A stretch of DNA of 64,000 bases from Flavobacteriaceae bacterium EG-1. Lineage in GTDB: Bacteria > Bacteroidota > Bacteroidia > Flavobacteriales > Flavobacteriaceae. The stretch is from the NCBI RefSeq assembly GCF_009649685.1, contig NZ_WJPK01000006.1, positions 1 through 64,000 on the forward strand, in the 5' to 3' direction. Shown here piece by piece: positions 47,660-57,600 of the stretch (positions are counted from its first letter, which is position 1; each line of letters starts with the position of its first letter). The notes below the pieces were generated by a model. It ran no database searches. It was not told the DNA's origin and worked only from the letters and a program-made list of their open reading frames with translations. The translations under genes and the position numbers were made by a program.

Positions 47660-48182
47660 AATATGGAGAAATCATAATATATACTATTACACCTGTTACC
47701 GCGACATAAAGCCAAATTGGAAAAGTTATTCTTGCCAATTTGCGATGTTGTTCAAACTTTTTTAAATACGCTCTTGCATAGGTCTTTAACACTAAAGGAA
47801 TAATTACAATTGATAGTATTATATGTGAAATAAGAATAAACAAATAGATATACTTAATTAAACCTGTACCCCCAAAAGATGTAGATTCTGATGTCATATG
47901 ATACGCAACATACATCACTAAAAATGCTAGAGAAAGCGCTATACAACTTGTCATTAACTTTTGATGCAATTCTCTTTTGCCATTTTTAATAGCCCATACG
48001 GCCATTATTAACAATACTGCAGTAACACCATTTATTGCTGCATAAATTGGAGGCAGAAAACTAAGTGGCTCTACATTTGGCAATTTTACTTTAAATAGTA
48101 GTGCCACAACTATGGGCACTACAATAGAAACTATAGCAATTAATCTATTAAATTTCTTTTCTTTTTGCGCCAATGTGTCCAT
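47652..48182 (-). CDS. DUF420 membrane protein (oxidase-cluster associated)
   Basis: The 176-residue protein has about five membrane helices (16-30, 38-62, 75-95, 105-130, 150-172) and conserved His residues in HQKL, YHMTSES and SHIILS. DUF420 proteins accompany cytochrome c oxidase assembly genes; CtaM in Staphylococcus is needed for oxidase activity, so an assembly role is likely here. It overlaps the small CAMC protein gene by 8 bp and starts 1 bp after the SCO gene stop, so these genes form one operon. Confidence 0.85.
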   Translation of the reverse strand: MDTLAQKEKKFNRLIAIVSIVVPIVVALLFKVKLPNVEPLSFLPPIYAAINGVTAVLLIMAVWAIKNGKRELHQKLMTSCIALSLAFLVMYVAYHMTSESTSFGGTGLIKYIYLFILISHIILSIVIIPLVLKTYARAYLKKFEQHRKLARITFPIWLYVAVTGVIVYIMISPYYV

Positions 48183-48183
48183 A

Positions 48184-48912
48184 CTACTCTTCTAGTAATT
48201 TTTTAATATCGGTTCGTAATATTGAAATTTGTTCGGTTTCACCTGTTGCATTTTCACCATGCTCCTCCAAAATCATTCCTCGGTAATAAATTATAGGATT
48301 TCCAAACTTATCCATTCTAGAGCGTAAATAACCTCGTTTATCAACTAAAGCAAACAATCCCGAATGTTCAAATCCTCCAGGAGCATTAGATGCTTCTGCC
48401 GCATAAATATTGAAACCAGAATTCGCCAACTCATATATAGCATCATGTTCACCTGTCATTAAATTCCAGTCTAGATCTGTTATTCCATACTTTTCGGCAT
48501 AAGTTTTTAATACACTAGGTTTATCGTATCTCGGATTTATACTAAAAGAGGCAACCCCAAAATTTTCTTCATTTTTAAATTCGTCTTGTAAGGCAACAAG
48601 ATTTTTAGTCATTACCGGACAAATAGAAGGACAAGTTGTAAAAAAGAATTCAACGAGATACACCTTTCCTAAATAATCTTTATCCGTTACTATTAAACTA
48701 TCTTGATTAAGAAAAGTAAATTCAGGAACACGGCGCTTTAAACCATTTGTAGTTATGAATGCAAGATCTTCATCTCCACTTTTAACATTCATACGGTCCG
48801 ATTTAACAATAGTACCATCCTTTACTCGGTCTACTATTTTTGGAATAAAAATAATACCAAATACTAGTACAACTAGCGAAACCCAAACGTAACTATACTT
48901 GTTCTGCTTCAT
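48184..48912 (-). CDS. SCO1/SenC family copper chaperone for cytochrome c oxidase
   Basis: The 242-residue protein is anchored by an N-terminal helix (about 8-24) and has a thioredoxin fold with copper ligands Cys94 and Cys98 in TTCPSICPVM and His183 in GFEHSGLF. SCO proteins insert copper into the CuA site of oxidase subunit II, or reduce its cysteines. It overlaps the upstream SCO-like gene by 4 bp (ATGA) and lies 1 bp before DUF420, giving the order coxIV, SCO-like, SCO, DUF420. Confidence 0.93.
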   Translation of the reverse strand: MKQNKYSYVWVSLVVLVFGIIFIPKIVDRVKDGTIVKSDRMNVKSGDEDLAFITTNGLKRRVPEFTFLNQDSLIVTDKDYLGKVYLVEFFFTTCPSICPVMTKNLVALQDEFKNEENFGVASFSINPRYDKPSVLKTYAEKYGITDLDWNLMTGEHDAIYELANSGFNIYAAEASNAPGGFEHSGLFALVDKRGYLRSRMDKFGNPIIYYRGMILEEHGENATGETEQISILRTDIKKLLEE

Positions 48913-49541
48913 TTAATTCTTTCAGCGTTATTTTTCTTTAATGCCATTCTATATTCCGCCAAAATGATTTTAACATCATCTTCCATCTTATTATTTAAAT
49001 CGGCTACAGAAGTGGTATTAAAACCATATTTTGTTCCTTCATCTTCATCATCATTTCGTCCTCGGAGATTACCGTCTTTATCAATAATAAATACGTAGGG
49101 CGAACTTAAATCATCTTCTAATTCTAAATTAGTTTGAAGACTATTAAACATTGTTTTTATTTCTGCTTGATTAGAAAATACAAAATTCCATTTTTTAATA
49201 TCAACCAAATGACCCAATTCTTTCTTTAATTCAGCTACCTTTTGTTCGGCACCTTTAGGAACGAGCATTACGAATTGAAAATCGTTGAATTTATAAAACC
49301 TTTTATAAATTTTCTGATTCAAATTAAAGGCATTACCCTTTTTATTTTCTACAGTGGCACCTAAAAATCCTAGTATAGTAATTTTATTTTTGAAATCTAC
49401 CTTTGCATCAATATGATTAATAGAAGCAACTCCAGTTGTTAAAACAGGTAACTTTCCAAAATTATAAACTCCTGAAGCGAAGAATAAATAAATTACCACA
49501 GGCAGCACAAATAAGCTTACTAAAACGAATGTCTTTTTCAT
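48909..49541 (-). CDS. Cysteine-free SCO/thioredoxin-fold-like membrane protein
   Basis: The 210-residue protein has an N-terminal anchor (about 5-22) and a segment, FKNKITILGFLGATVENKKG, where SCO proteins have the CxxxC motif; no Cys occurs anywhere in the protein. YVFIIDKDGNLRGR resembles the VDKRGYLRSR strand of the adjacent SCO. I infer a degenerate SCO fold used as a partner or scaffold rather than a copper donor. Its end overlaps the SCO gene by 4 bp, so the two are made together. It is separated from the oxidase subunit IV gene by a terminator. Confidence 0.7.
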   Translation of the reverse strand: MKKTFVLVSLFVLPVVIYLFFASGVYNFGKLPVLTTGVASINHIDAKVDFKNKITILGFLGATVENKKGNAFNLNQKIYKRFYKFNDFQFVMLVPKGAEQKVAELKKELGHLVDIKKWNFVFSNQAEIKTMFNSLQTNLELEDDLSSPYVFIIDKDGNLRGRNDDEDEGTKYGFNTTSVADLNNKMEDDVKIILAEYRMALKKNNAERIK

Positions 49542-49570
49542 AACAATTGAATTTTGTAAAGATACGACTT

Positions 49571-49600
49571 CGCAAAAAAAAGACGGCTTATAGCCGTCTT
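49571..49600 (-). terminator. Rho-independent terminator after oxidase subunit IV
   Basis: On the minus strand the 8-bp stem AAGACGGC/GCCGTCTT (49600-49580) has a 5-nt loop and is followed by T-rich sequence. It lies between the subunit IV gene and the SCO-like gene, so the SCO genes may be read at a lower level or from their own promoter. Confidence 0.85.
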
Positions 49601-49628
49601 AAAATACCTTAAATAAATATATCTTTTC

Positions 49629-50012
49629 TTAAAAATTCCAAGTTATAAATCCATCGTGATAAACCTCATAAATATATTGTGCTTCTACCAAAAGTATAAA
49701 TAAAAGATAAGCAACTAAGAATATTGGTGTCCACACTACCGATCTTCTCAAAGACGCTTTTTCATCGCGCATGTGCATAAAATCCCAAGTAATATAGTAC
49801 GCTTTCACCAACGTAAGTATAATAAAAATCCAATTAAGTATTTTCATTCCCAACACGTAATTGTGCGTTAAAAATTGTGGCTTAACAATACCCAATGCTA
49901 CTTCTATTGCTGTAATAATGGATAAAAATATAAGTACACCCCAAATCTTTTGTGTATTAGATTTAAACTTAACTAAACCTCTAAAAATTTCTAATTTATG
50001 CGCGTGTGCCAT
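49629..50012 (-). CDS. Cytochrome c oxidase subunit IV-like protein
   Basis: The 127-residue protein has three membrane helices (about 21-40, 53-75, 92-115) in the arrangement of the small caa3/quinol oxidase subunit IV (CtaF/CyoD-like). It contributes to assembly and stability of the heme-copper oxidase, not to catalysis. It follows the larger subunit III gene by 51 bp and is followed by a strong terminator. Confidence 0.88.
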   Translation of the reverse strand: MAHAHKLEIFRGLVKFKSNTQKIWGVLIFLSIITAIEVALGIVKPQFLTHNYVLGMKILNWIFIILTLVKAYYITWDFMHMRDEKASLRRSVVWTPIFLVAYLLFILLVEAQYIYEVYHDGFITWNF

Positions 50013-50063
50013 GTTTTAATACTATTAAATAAAGTGTTCCGCAAAATTGGAACAATAATAAAA

Positions 50064-51050
50064 TTATACCAGATAAAAGAATGTAAATACAAAGACCCAA
50101 ACTAAATCTACAAAGTGCCAGTAAAGTCCAACTTTCTCTACCATCTCATAATGTCCTCTTTTTTCATAAGTACCCAAAATCACATTAAAAAAGATGATTA
50201 AATTGAAAATTACCCCAGAAAATACGTGAAAACCGTGAAAACCTGTAATGAAGAAAAAGAAATCTGCAAACAATCTATTTCCGTATTCATTATGAATTAA
50301 ATTAGCTCCCTCTACAACATATTTGCCATCTTTTATTTTTTCAAGTGACGCCTCACGAGACAAAACTGTTTTATGCCCCATATGCTCACCTTCTTGATGA
50401 ATATCTTCGGTACGGATAACAATATTTGAATGCTCCTTTAAACCAGCTTCTATTTCCGCTAGGCTATAGCTTGGCATATACCCTTCAGCAGTAAACCAAA
50501 GCCCATTCTTATTCTCATGAACTGTTCTTTCTGATGGTAATGTTTTAGCAAAATCAGCTAAGGATGCTCTCTCTCCTGTATCTGCATTTACAAATTGTAA
50601 AATACGACCGCTTCTCGTTTCAACAGCACCATGATCACCACTAATAAATGTAGCCCATTCCCAAGCTTGTGAGCCTACGAATATTGCGCCACCTATTACT
50701 GTTAAAAATAAATACCAGATTACCGCATTTTTCTTCATTTTATGCCCCGCATCTACAGCAAGTACCATGGTTACAGAAGACATAATCAAAATAAACGTCA
50801 TAAAAGCAACGTAATACATTGGGTAATTTCCATGAAAAAATGGAATATGTGTAAAAACTTCATCGGCTATTGGCCAACTTTCTATAAACTTAAATCTTGA
50901 AAAGCCATATGCTGCTAAAAATCCTGAAAATGTTAGGGCATCAGAAACGAGAAAAAACCACATCATCAATTTGCCATAGCTAGCATTGAGAGGTTGGTTT
51001 CCGCCTCCCCAAACTTTTTCATTCGTACCCGTTGTTACCGTAGAATCCAT
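50064..51050 (-). CDS. Heme-copper oxidase subunit III (long form with soluble insertion)
   Basis: The 328-residue protein has the subunit III helices (KLMMWFFLVSDALTFSGF, AFMTFILIMSSVTMVLA, FFFFITGFHGFHVFSGV, HFVDLVWVFVFTFFYLV) but carries a soluble stretch (about 137-258) between helices III and IV; it includes IHQEGEHMGHK, rich in His. The family core without this stretch is close to 195-200 residues. It is the second of two subunit III genes in the cluster. A candidate promoter with a perfect TAAATTTG lies 30-60 bp upstream, so it need not depend on the shorter gene. Confidence 0.93.
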   Translation of the reverse strand: MDSTVTTGTNEKVWGGGNQPLNASYGKLMMWFFLVSDALTFSGFLAAYGFSRFKFIESWPIADEVFTHIPFFHGNYPMYYVAFMTFILIMSSVTMVLAVDAGHKMKKNAVIWYLFLTVIGGAIFVGSQAWEWATFISGDHGAVETRSGRILQFVNADTGERASLADFAKTLPSERTVHENKNGLWFTAEGYMPSYSLAEIEAGLKEHSNIVIRTEDIHQEGEHMGHKTVLSREASLEKIKDGKYVVEGANLIHNEYGNRLFADFFFFITGFHGFHVFSGVIFNLIIFFNVILGTYEKRGHYEMVEKVGLYWHFVDLVWVFVFTFFYLV

Positions 51051-51080
51051 ATAAAAAGTATCTGGTCAATTATTTGTTCG

Positions 51081-51110
51081 CAAATTTACATCTTTTTCAT
51101 TTATTTGAAA
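51081..51110 (-). promoter_or_regulatory. Candidate promoter for the long subunit III gene
   Basis: On the minus strand a perfect TAAATTTG (51088-51081) is preceded after 18 nt by TTTC (51110-51107). It lies about 30 nt before the start codon at 51050. The -33 element is imperfect. Confidence 0.5.
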
Positions 51111-51267
51111 TTTTAATTCCCATATAAACTCAAATAAATGATATTTTTTTTAATGTACTTACTACTCTTTTGTTTTAATTATCCGTTTTTATCTAAATAT
51201 TAGCTTGTATATATGTAATAGCTTTAACTATACAACACTTAATTTATTACTTAGAGTTTATTTAATT

Positions 51268-51855
51268 TTATTTTACAAAAGTCATAAACACTACTAAATA
51301 AAGCCAAAGTAAATCAAGAAAATGCCAAAATGTTGCTCCTAAAGACAATCCTAAAAAATCTGTAGCCGAGTATTTATCTTTTAAATGATTATACAAAACC
51401 ACTAAAAGCGATATAATCCCTGCAATAACATGAACTATATGAGCACCCGCTAAAACATATATATATGATGATTTAATTGTACTTGAAGGTCCTGTAAAAT
51501 AATCTCCTTGCGATACCAATTGTGCAAAGCCATTAAATTGCATAATTATGAATAATACACCCAAGCCCAATGTAAGTACCAACCAATATAAACTTGCTTT
51601 CGGCTTATTTACTTCAATAGCCTTTTTTGCCATAATATAAGTTACACTACTAACAATAATAACTATGGCGCTAATATAAAACATAGTAGGTAACTCTAAT
51701 TCGGCAGACCAATCATCTCGCGAACTACTAACAATATATGCACTTGTAAGGCCAGCAAATACCATTAACAAACTAGCCAACCCAAACCAGAGCATCATTT
51801 TTTTAGCCCTGTTATTTTTTTCTTTTAAACTTAACAATGTTACATCCTTTCCCAC
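51268..51855 (-). CDS. Heme-copper oxidase subunit III (short form)
   Basis: The 195-residue protein has five membrane helices and the subunit III signatures MMLWFGLASLLMVFAGLTSAY, AGAHIVHVIAGIISL and LGATFWHFLDLLWLYLV. It completes the core of an aa3/caa3-type oxidase whose subunits I and II are not in the window. It starts 10 bp after ctaB, so both are probably on one transcript. A gap of 217 bp follows before the long-form gene. Confidence 0.93.
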   Translation of the reverse strand: MGKDVTLLSLKEKNNRAKKMMLWFGLASLLMVFAGLTSAYIVSSSRDDWSAELELPTMFYISAIVIIVSSVTYIMAKKAIEVNKPKASLYWLVLTLGLGVLFIIMQFNGFAQLVSQGDYFTGPSSTIKSSYIYVLAGAHIVHVIAGIISLLVVLYNHLKDKYSATDFLGLSLGATFWHFLDLLWLYLVVFMTFVK

Positions 51856-51865
51856 CTCTAATATT

Positions 51866-52783
51866 TTAAAATAATGGACTTAAATATTTATCCGCTACAT
51901 ACACCAATTGCATAAGCGTAATATAACTAACGCTCGCCAACATTAATTTTCGTGCCGATATATTATCTCTTTTATTATACAATTGAAAGGCAAAAAACAA
52001 CATTCCAATACCCATTAAAAAAACTATTATCGCAGCAACTATAGATAATTGTAACCTTCCTGTAATTCCTAAAACAGGTACAATTGAAATAATGATCATC
52101 CATATCGTATACATTACAATTTGCAAAGCTGTTCCTGTATCCTTTTTACCAGTTGGCAACATTTTGAAGCCACCTTTTTTATAATCATCATCTAACATCC
52201 ACCCTAAAGCCCAAAAATGCGGAAATTGCCAAAAAAATTGAATCATAAATAAAGTCCCTGGCTCTATACCAAACTCATTAGTGGCTGCAACCCATCCCAA
52301 CATAAAAGGAATTGCACCTGGAAATGCCCCTACAAAAACAGATAAAGGTGTTTTTGTTTTCAATGGTGTATACAAACTAGTATATAGAAATATTGAAATA
52401 GCTCCAAACATTGCTGTTTTCGGATTCAGAATATATAAAGCTATGATTCCTATTATTGTTAGTGCTATTGCAATTGCCAATGCTTTATTTACAGACATTC
52501 GACCTGCAGGAATGGGACGATTTTTAGTACGACTCATTAATGCATCTAAGTCTTTTTCAATAATCTGATTATAAGCATTAGACGCCCCAACCATACTATA
52601 GCCACCAAAAGCCAGCAACAAAATTGCCTTATATTCAATTATTTCAGCCCCTAAAAAATAACCCGCAATAGAAGAAAAGACAACGCTAACAGCCAGTCGC
52701 GCTTTGGTAATTTCCTTAAAATCGGAAAAAACCAATGACCATGTATTCGTTTTTGCCGTATTAACCGCAGTCTTCATCTCCAC
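51866..52783 (-). CDS. ctaB: Protoheme IX farnesyltransferase (heme O synthase)
   Basis: The 305-residue protein is a UbiA-family prenyltransferase with seven to nine helices. The first Asp-rich motif reads NAYNQIIEKDLDALMSRT with RPIPAGRMS, and the second loop carries YTPLKTKTPLS and FVGAFPGAIPFMLGW. It converts heme b to heme o by adding a farnesyl group from FPP, the first step to heme a. It is the first gene of the oxidase operon, 10 bp before the short subunit III gene. The Met at residue 3 is an alternative start. Confidence 0.95.
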   Translation of the reverse strand: MEMKTAVNTAKTNTWSLVFSDFKEITKARLAVSVVFSSIAGYFLGAEIIEYKAILLLAFGGYSMVGASNAYNQIIEKDLDALMSRTKNRPIPAGRMSVNKALAIAIALTIIGIIALYILNPKTAMFGAISIFLYTSLYTPLKTKTPLSVFVGAFPGAIPFMLGWVAATNEFGIEPGTLFMIQFFWQFPHFWALGWMLDDDYKKGGFKMLPTGKKDTGTALQIVMYTIWMIIISIVPVLGITGRLQLSIVAAIIVFLMGIGMLFFAFQLYNKRDNISARKLMLASVSYITLMQLVYVADKYLSPLF

Positions 52784-52894
52784 TTTTTAGTAAATGCAAA
52801 GATACGGTCCTATTGAATTTATTGCAACCTATTACAAATGTTTATATCTCACTAATTGATTTAGAAAATATCAGATGTAATTAGCCTAATTTTT

Positions 52895-52930
52895 AAAAAA
52901 AGAAACCCCGATGAACAATCATCAGGGTTT
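52895..52930 (-). terminator. Rho-independent terminator after tonB
   Basis: On the minus strand AAACCCTGATGA (52930-52919) pairs with TCATCGGGGTTT (52914-52903, one G-T pair) around a 4-nt loop, then CTTTTTTT follows. It ends the tonB transcript. Confidence 0.9.
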
Positions 52931-52954
52931 AAAATATATTATAATAAACAGTTA

Positions 52955-53659
52955 TTACTGTAATTTAAACGTAATAGGAATACTAAAAGGAACACGTACC
53001 GCACGACCTCTTTGTTTACCAGGAGTCATTTTTGGAAGCTTACTAATAATTCTAGCCGCTTCTTTCTCTAAATTCTTATCTGGCCCACGCATTCTTACAT
53101 TTCCAATACTACCATCTTTTTGAATTGTAAACATTACGCTAACTCTACCCTGAACACCCATTTCTTGAGCAATTTCTGGATAACGGAAATTCTTTCCAAT
53201 GTGCTTTTGCATCATTTTCTGGAAACATGCTCTCTTATCAGATTCACCTTCACAACCAGGAAAAACTGGAACATCTTCAATTACTGCAAAAGGTACATCT
53301 ACATCTTCTTCAATTTCTTCTACTTCAACATCCTCTACTTCAACAATCTCTTCTTCTTGACTAGTTTCGGTAGATTCAATTACAGTCTCCTCAACTTCAA
53401 CCTCATCCTCAACAACTTCAATAATTTCAGGTGCTGCAGGAGGTGGTGGAGGTGGTGGAGTTTTAATTTGCTCCGTCATTGGAACCTCTTCGTCCAACTC
53501 ATCATCCACATTCATAGAAATGTCGTACTCATTGGTTTCTTCATAAGTTTTCCATTCTAAAGCTCTCCAAGTAATAAACATTACTACGGCTAAGCCTATA
53601 ACAAAATACAAGCTACTATTTCTAGTAAGGTCTGCTTGTGGGTTCTTTTTTGGTTCCAT
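52955..53659 (-). CDS. TonB-family energy transducer
   Basis: The 234-residue protein has one N-terminal helix (about 17-35), a proline tract (TPPPPPPPAAPE, about 67-78), a very Glu/Val-rich periplasmic spacer (about 80-130) and a C-terminal TonB domain (about 150-234; YPEIAQEMGVQGRVSVMFTI, AARIISKLPKMTPG, VPFSIPITF). It couples the proton motive force, through ExbB/ExbD, to outer-membrane receptors; no receptor or exbBD is nearby. In Bacteroidota the proline segment is shorter and more acidic than in E. coli TonB. A candidate promoter lies at 53682-53712, and a terminator follows. Confidence 0.92.
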   Translation of the reverse strand: MEPKKNPQADLTRNSSLYFVIGLAVVMFITWRALEWKTYEETNEYDISMNVDDELDEEVPMTEQIKTPPPPPPPAAPEIIEVVEDEVEVEETVIESTETSQEEEIVEVEDVEVEEIEEDVDVPFAVIEDVPVFPGCEGESDKRACFQKMMQKHIGKNFRYPEIAQEMGVQGRVSVMFTIQKDGSIGNVRMRGPDKNLEKEAARIISKLPKMTPGKQRGRAVRVPFSIPITFKLQ

Positions 53660-53681
53660 TTTCTATTGAATTTAGTATTCG

Positions 53682-53712
53682 CTAATTTAATTAATAATTC
53701 GATTTATGCAAA
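53682..53712 (-). promoter_or_regulatory. Candidate promoter for tonB
   Basis: On the minus strand TTTG (53712-53709) is followed after exactly 19 nt by TAAATTAG (53689-53682), one mismatch from TAnnTTTG, about 23 nt upstream of the start codon. Confidence 0.6.
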
Positions 53713-53728
53713 AATTAATAGGAGCTAT

Positions 53729-54148
53729 TTAAATTTGTTTATCACCCCAATGCAAAAATCCCTTTTTAGAAAACATGTATCTACATGTTAAAACACCAAT
53801 TACACCGCCAAAACTATTGGCTATTGCATCTAATATATCACCTTCCCTATCAGTCGTAAAACTATACTGTAATACCTCAATAATTATACCATAAATAACT
53901 GCAAAACAAAACATTAACAAAATTGCTTTTTGCAAAGAAATTCTCCAATGTTGATGCTCCCAAATAAACAGAACACCTAGAACCGAAACATTAAAATAGA
54001 ATACAAAATGAACTATTTTATCTAAGTTGGGAATATTGATGCTAAATGAGCTGGTATCAACACCTGAAAAAGAAGACAAGCTCGAATAGGTGACAAAAAC
54101 CAGCCAGACTATAAAAGCTATTGTAAAAAAAGGTTTTTTAGGCACCAA
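53729..54148 (-). CDS. VanZ-family membrane protein
   Basis: The 139-residue protein has four membrane helices and the VanZ-like landmarks [18 protein letters not shown] and [25 protein letters not shown]. VanZ-like proteins occur widely; the teicoplanin-resistance role of VanZ itself should not be assumed. Its start overlaps the end of gcvH by 11 bp, so the two are translationally coupled, an order also reported beside sprA in other Flavobacteriia. Confidence 0.85.
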   Translation of the reverse strand: MVPKKPFFTIAFIVWLVFVTYSSLSSFSGVDTSSFSINIPNLDKIVHFVFYFNVSVLGVLFIWEHQHWRISLQKAILLMFCFAVIYGIIIEVLQYSFTTDREGDILDAIANSFGGVIGVLTCRYMFSKKGFLHWGDKQI

Positions 54149-54518
54149 TTAACTCTTTGTAAGCCTCAGCACTCAACAATTCTTCAACTTCAGAAGGGGT
54201 GCTAATTTTTATTTTCACCATCCAACCTTCTCCATATGGATCAGAATTTACTTTTTCTGGTTCATCTTCTAAAGATTCATTAAATTCAACAATTTCACCA
54301 CTAAGTGGCTGAAATAAATCTGAAACTGTTTTTACGGCCTCAACCGTTCCGAAAACTTCTTCGCGATTCAATGTTTCGTCTAAAGTCTCAACCTCTACAT
54401 ACACAATATCACCTAACTCACTTTGTGCAAAGTCGGTAATTCCAACAGTTGCTACATCTCCGTCTAATTTAATCCACTCGTGGTCTTTTGTATACTTTAG
54501 TTCTGCAGGTATATTCAT
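54138..54518 (-). CDS. gcvH: Glycine cleavage system H protein
   Basis: The 126-residue lipoyl carrier protein shuttles the methylamine group between the P and T proteins. The lipoyl-lysine is Lys63 in [14 protein letters not shown], and [20 protein letters not shown] and [11 protein letters not shown] are typical. The start is the ATG at 54518: an in-frame ATG at 54539 lies inside the -7 element of a good promoter and would add MFQIKNT. Its end overlaps the vanZ-like gene by 11 bp; the sprA gene lies upstream, 118 bp away from the longer start. Confidence 0.96.
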   Translation of the reverse strand: MNIPAELKYTKDHEWIKLDGDVATVGITDFAQSELGDIVYVEVETLDETLNREEVFGTVEAVKTVSDLFQPLSGEIVEFNESLEDEPEKVNSDPYGEGWMVKIKISTPSEVEELLSAEAYKELIGA

Positions 54519-54536
54519 CGTATTTTTTATTTGAAA

Positions 54537-54567
54537 CAAATGTAAAGGATTCTACATAGGTATTCAA
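54537..54567 (-). promoter_or_regulatory. Candidate promoter for gcvH-vanZ
   Basis: On the minus strand TTG (54567-54565) is followed after 20 nt by a perfect TACATTTG (54544-54537). Transcription would begin near 54530, downstream of the ATG at 54539, which supports the shorter gcvH. Confidence 0.65.
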
Positions 54568-54656
54568 CAAAATAAGCAATTAGTAAAGTGCAAAAGAGCT
54601 AACTTTTAAAACCTCCTAAAAAACTATTAAACACACATAAATTAACTATAGATTGT

Positions 54657-57600
54657 CTAATTTCCGAAATTATACCTCAACGTAAACCCAGTATTAATAG
54701 TGGTTTGAGGAAATGCAGTAGATACAGCAAACTTTGAAAAAGAGTGGTCATAAAAGAACAACGCGTTTAAATTCTTACTTAAGGCATAATCAGCAGTAAA
54801 CTTTATTGAGAATAAGTTCTGACCAGATGTAATTTGATTATTATCGATATCAAAATTCCTTATAATAGTAATGTTATTTCGCATTGTCATATCAGCCTTT
54901 AAATTTAAATCTCCTTTAAGACGCGTTTTGTTACCCCCAATATTAGTAACCATTTGTACATCTTTAATGCGATAACCAAGACCTAATGTATATTCTTTAC
55001 CATTGTTTTCTGTTAATAAATTATTATCAAAACTCAATGACAACATTCTATCTGAACGAACTTCTGCTAAGACACTTACAGAATTTTGCATTTCGAAATC
55101 TAAACGTACAAGAGGGTTAAACATATCCATCATTGTAACATTACCTATAATGTTGTCTGGTAACACATCGCCTGTTTCCAAATCTATATCTCCATTCTGC
55201 TTTTCCAAATTAGACTGAAAAGAAGTAATACTGTATACAGACTTATATCCGTGACTTAATGAAAAACGCTTGAATTTCTTTTTAAACCACTTATTTTTCA
55301 TTAAACCAGTATACTTAACATTCCAATTCGGTATTGGTATTTGCTTAAAAGAATCCATATTCACACTCTCGGCATCTTGACCCGAATATGCTGCGAAAAA
55401 TGCGGGCAACAACACCTCTTGTTGTGTTTTACCAAAACGCTCTGGAAAACCATCTTCATCTACTTCTCCAAGACTAGGATTGCCTCTATCCGCTTCAATT
55501 CTATTTGCTATAATTAGCCTGTTCTCCTTAAATTTATCAAAGTTTTCGGAGGTAAACTCATCACTTTTAGAAAAGAACGTACTGATCATCATTGTAGATA
55601 TACTAAAATTACCTAACTCATTTATTAATGAATTCTGACCTCTACTCCAGGCATCTACATCATAAGTTTCTTGATAACTACTAGAAAATTGACGATTTGC
55701 TGTTATATCAATTGTCAAATCTTTCATAGGTTGAGCCGTAGCCGTAATATCTAATTGCTTGTTTGTATTTTCTAAATACTGTTGATTGTATTCTCCGAAA
55801 CCTGTTAACCATCCTCTTCGTGCTGCTTCAAAACGAACATCTGCCTGACTACCAAAAACAAAACCTGTAGAAGGCCTCAAAGTTCCAAGAAATCCAACAG
55901 ATTGTGTATAACCTGGTAAAACCTTACCACTATTCTGATTATAGTTTACATTCAAACGTTTCACCATAGTTAAAACATCTACGGCTGTGTTAAACAAACC
56001 ACTTGTTTTACTTTTTGACTTATCTTTTGATTTTTCGGAATTTGCTTTCCCAGCTGGAGCTTTTTTAGTTGTTGATTTACCGTTTCTTTTTTTCAACCCT
56101 AATAAATCATAAAATTTCTGCATAGTTAAAGCTGCAGTCAAATTATGCGTACTCGCATTCTGTACCGTATTAATATCTTCACCTGCAACTTCTAATAAAG
56201 CATCTCCTCCTCGTTGCCAATCGAAATTACTAGTATAAGTATACTGCGCATTGATAAAATCTAAGGCTGGAATTTTAGCAAATGGCAACTCATAATTTAA
56301 TTGCATTTGCTGTGCATGTCTATTCGGTTCTCCAATATCAAAGAAACCATCCCAAAGCCCTAAGGTTTGATCAATTTCTGAGTTTGGGTTTCCTGGCTCG
56401 GTAAAATAATTACGGATAATATTATTATTTGACCCTGTTAGTTGTAATCGTAACGACTTAGTTAACGTGTAATTAATATTATACTGCCAATCGAACATGT
56501 AATTTCGCTGCTGTAAAAAAGGAAGATCTAAGGTTTCGATACCTGGCTCAAAAACTTCTCTAAATTGTTGTTGATTAAATTGCCTATTAATATTAGAATT
56601 TAATGATACACTTGCTGGCAACAAATTAAGATTTATATCTTTTAACCATTGCCAATACTTACCTGTTAACATGGAATCTTTTTTAGCAAATGGTGCTATT
56701 TCTACTGGCTTAAAATTATGACTATATACAAATCCTGTTACAACATTTTGATCTCTTAAATCTGCAATTTCGAAGTCTCGATGTTCAATTTCATTGTACG
56801 AATAATTAAACGTAAAATTCTCTATATCATAGAAGTTTGCATCGGCCTCTTCACTTCGATCCTTACGCACACCTATTAAATTTATACTTGTTCTTTTGGT
56901 ATAATCTTCAGCTTGTTCTCGTACCCTATCTGCATCTTCTTCCGTTTCGGCCGTAGCAATTAAATCATCTAACTTTAAATCATCATAAACAGGGTCAAAT
57001 TCTGGAGTAATTACTTCTTCAGAAATACCATAATTAAATGGTAATTGTATACCCCATTTAGGAGGAAGTAATTGTCCAACATTAACATTGGTTACCAAAT
57101 CGTATGATGTAGCATCTTCTCGAGCACGCTCATTTGGCATTTGATCTATTGAACCAAAACCTGAAGTACTTTTTGAGCCCGTAGCAGTGAAATTTGCAAA
57201 ATCGGCAATATTACCATCCACCGCAACAATTGCAGCCCACCCTCCATTATTATCTAATCCAGCTAAACGCAATTCATTAAACCACACTTCACCCCTGGCC
57301 GGTAAATTATCAGTATTCTTAACACCCACCATCATACTTCTAATACTTCCTAAAGAAGGATTACCTTTTAACCCAATACGTATACTACCTTCTGGTCGTG
57401 CATCAAATTCACCTACTTGAACTATTTCACCATCAATTACATCGTAAAATTCAACTTCTGTTAATGGTGAATTTACTCTATTGTTTATCCTAGATGATTT
57501 TACCTTATTTAAATAAGCTAACTCTATATTTAGCTCATTGGCTTCTGGCCAGATATCTGTATCTGTTAAGGCACCATTATGGTCTGTAAACTCTAATGGT

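Noticed and set aside
53120-53560. 146-codon plus-strand frame over tonB
   Set aside because: It is the antisense of the Glu/Pro-rich TonB spacer, giving Asn/Phe/Trp-rich low-complexity sequence.
53729-54148. VanZ-like protein as a glycopeptide-resistance gene
   Set aside because: VanZ-like proteins are widespread, and no vanHAX or regulatory genes are present.
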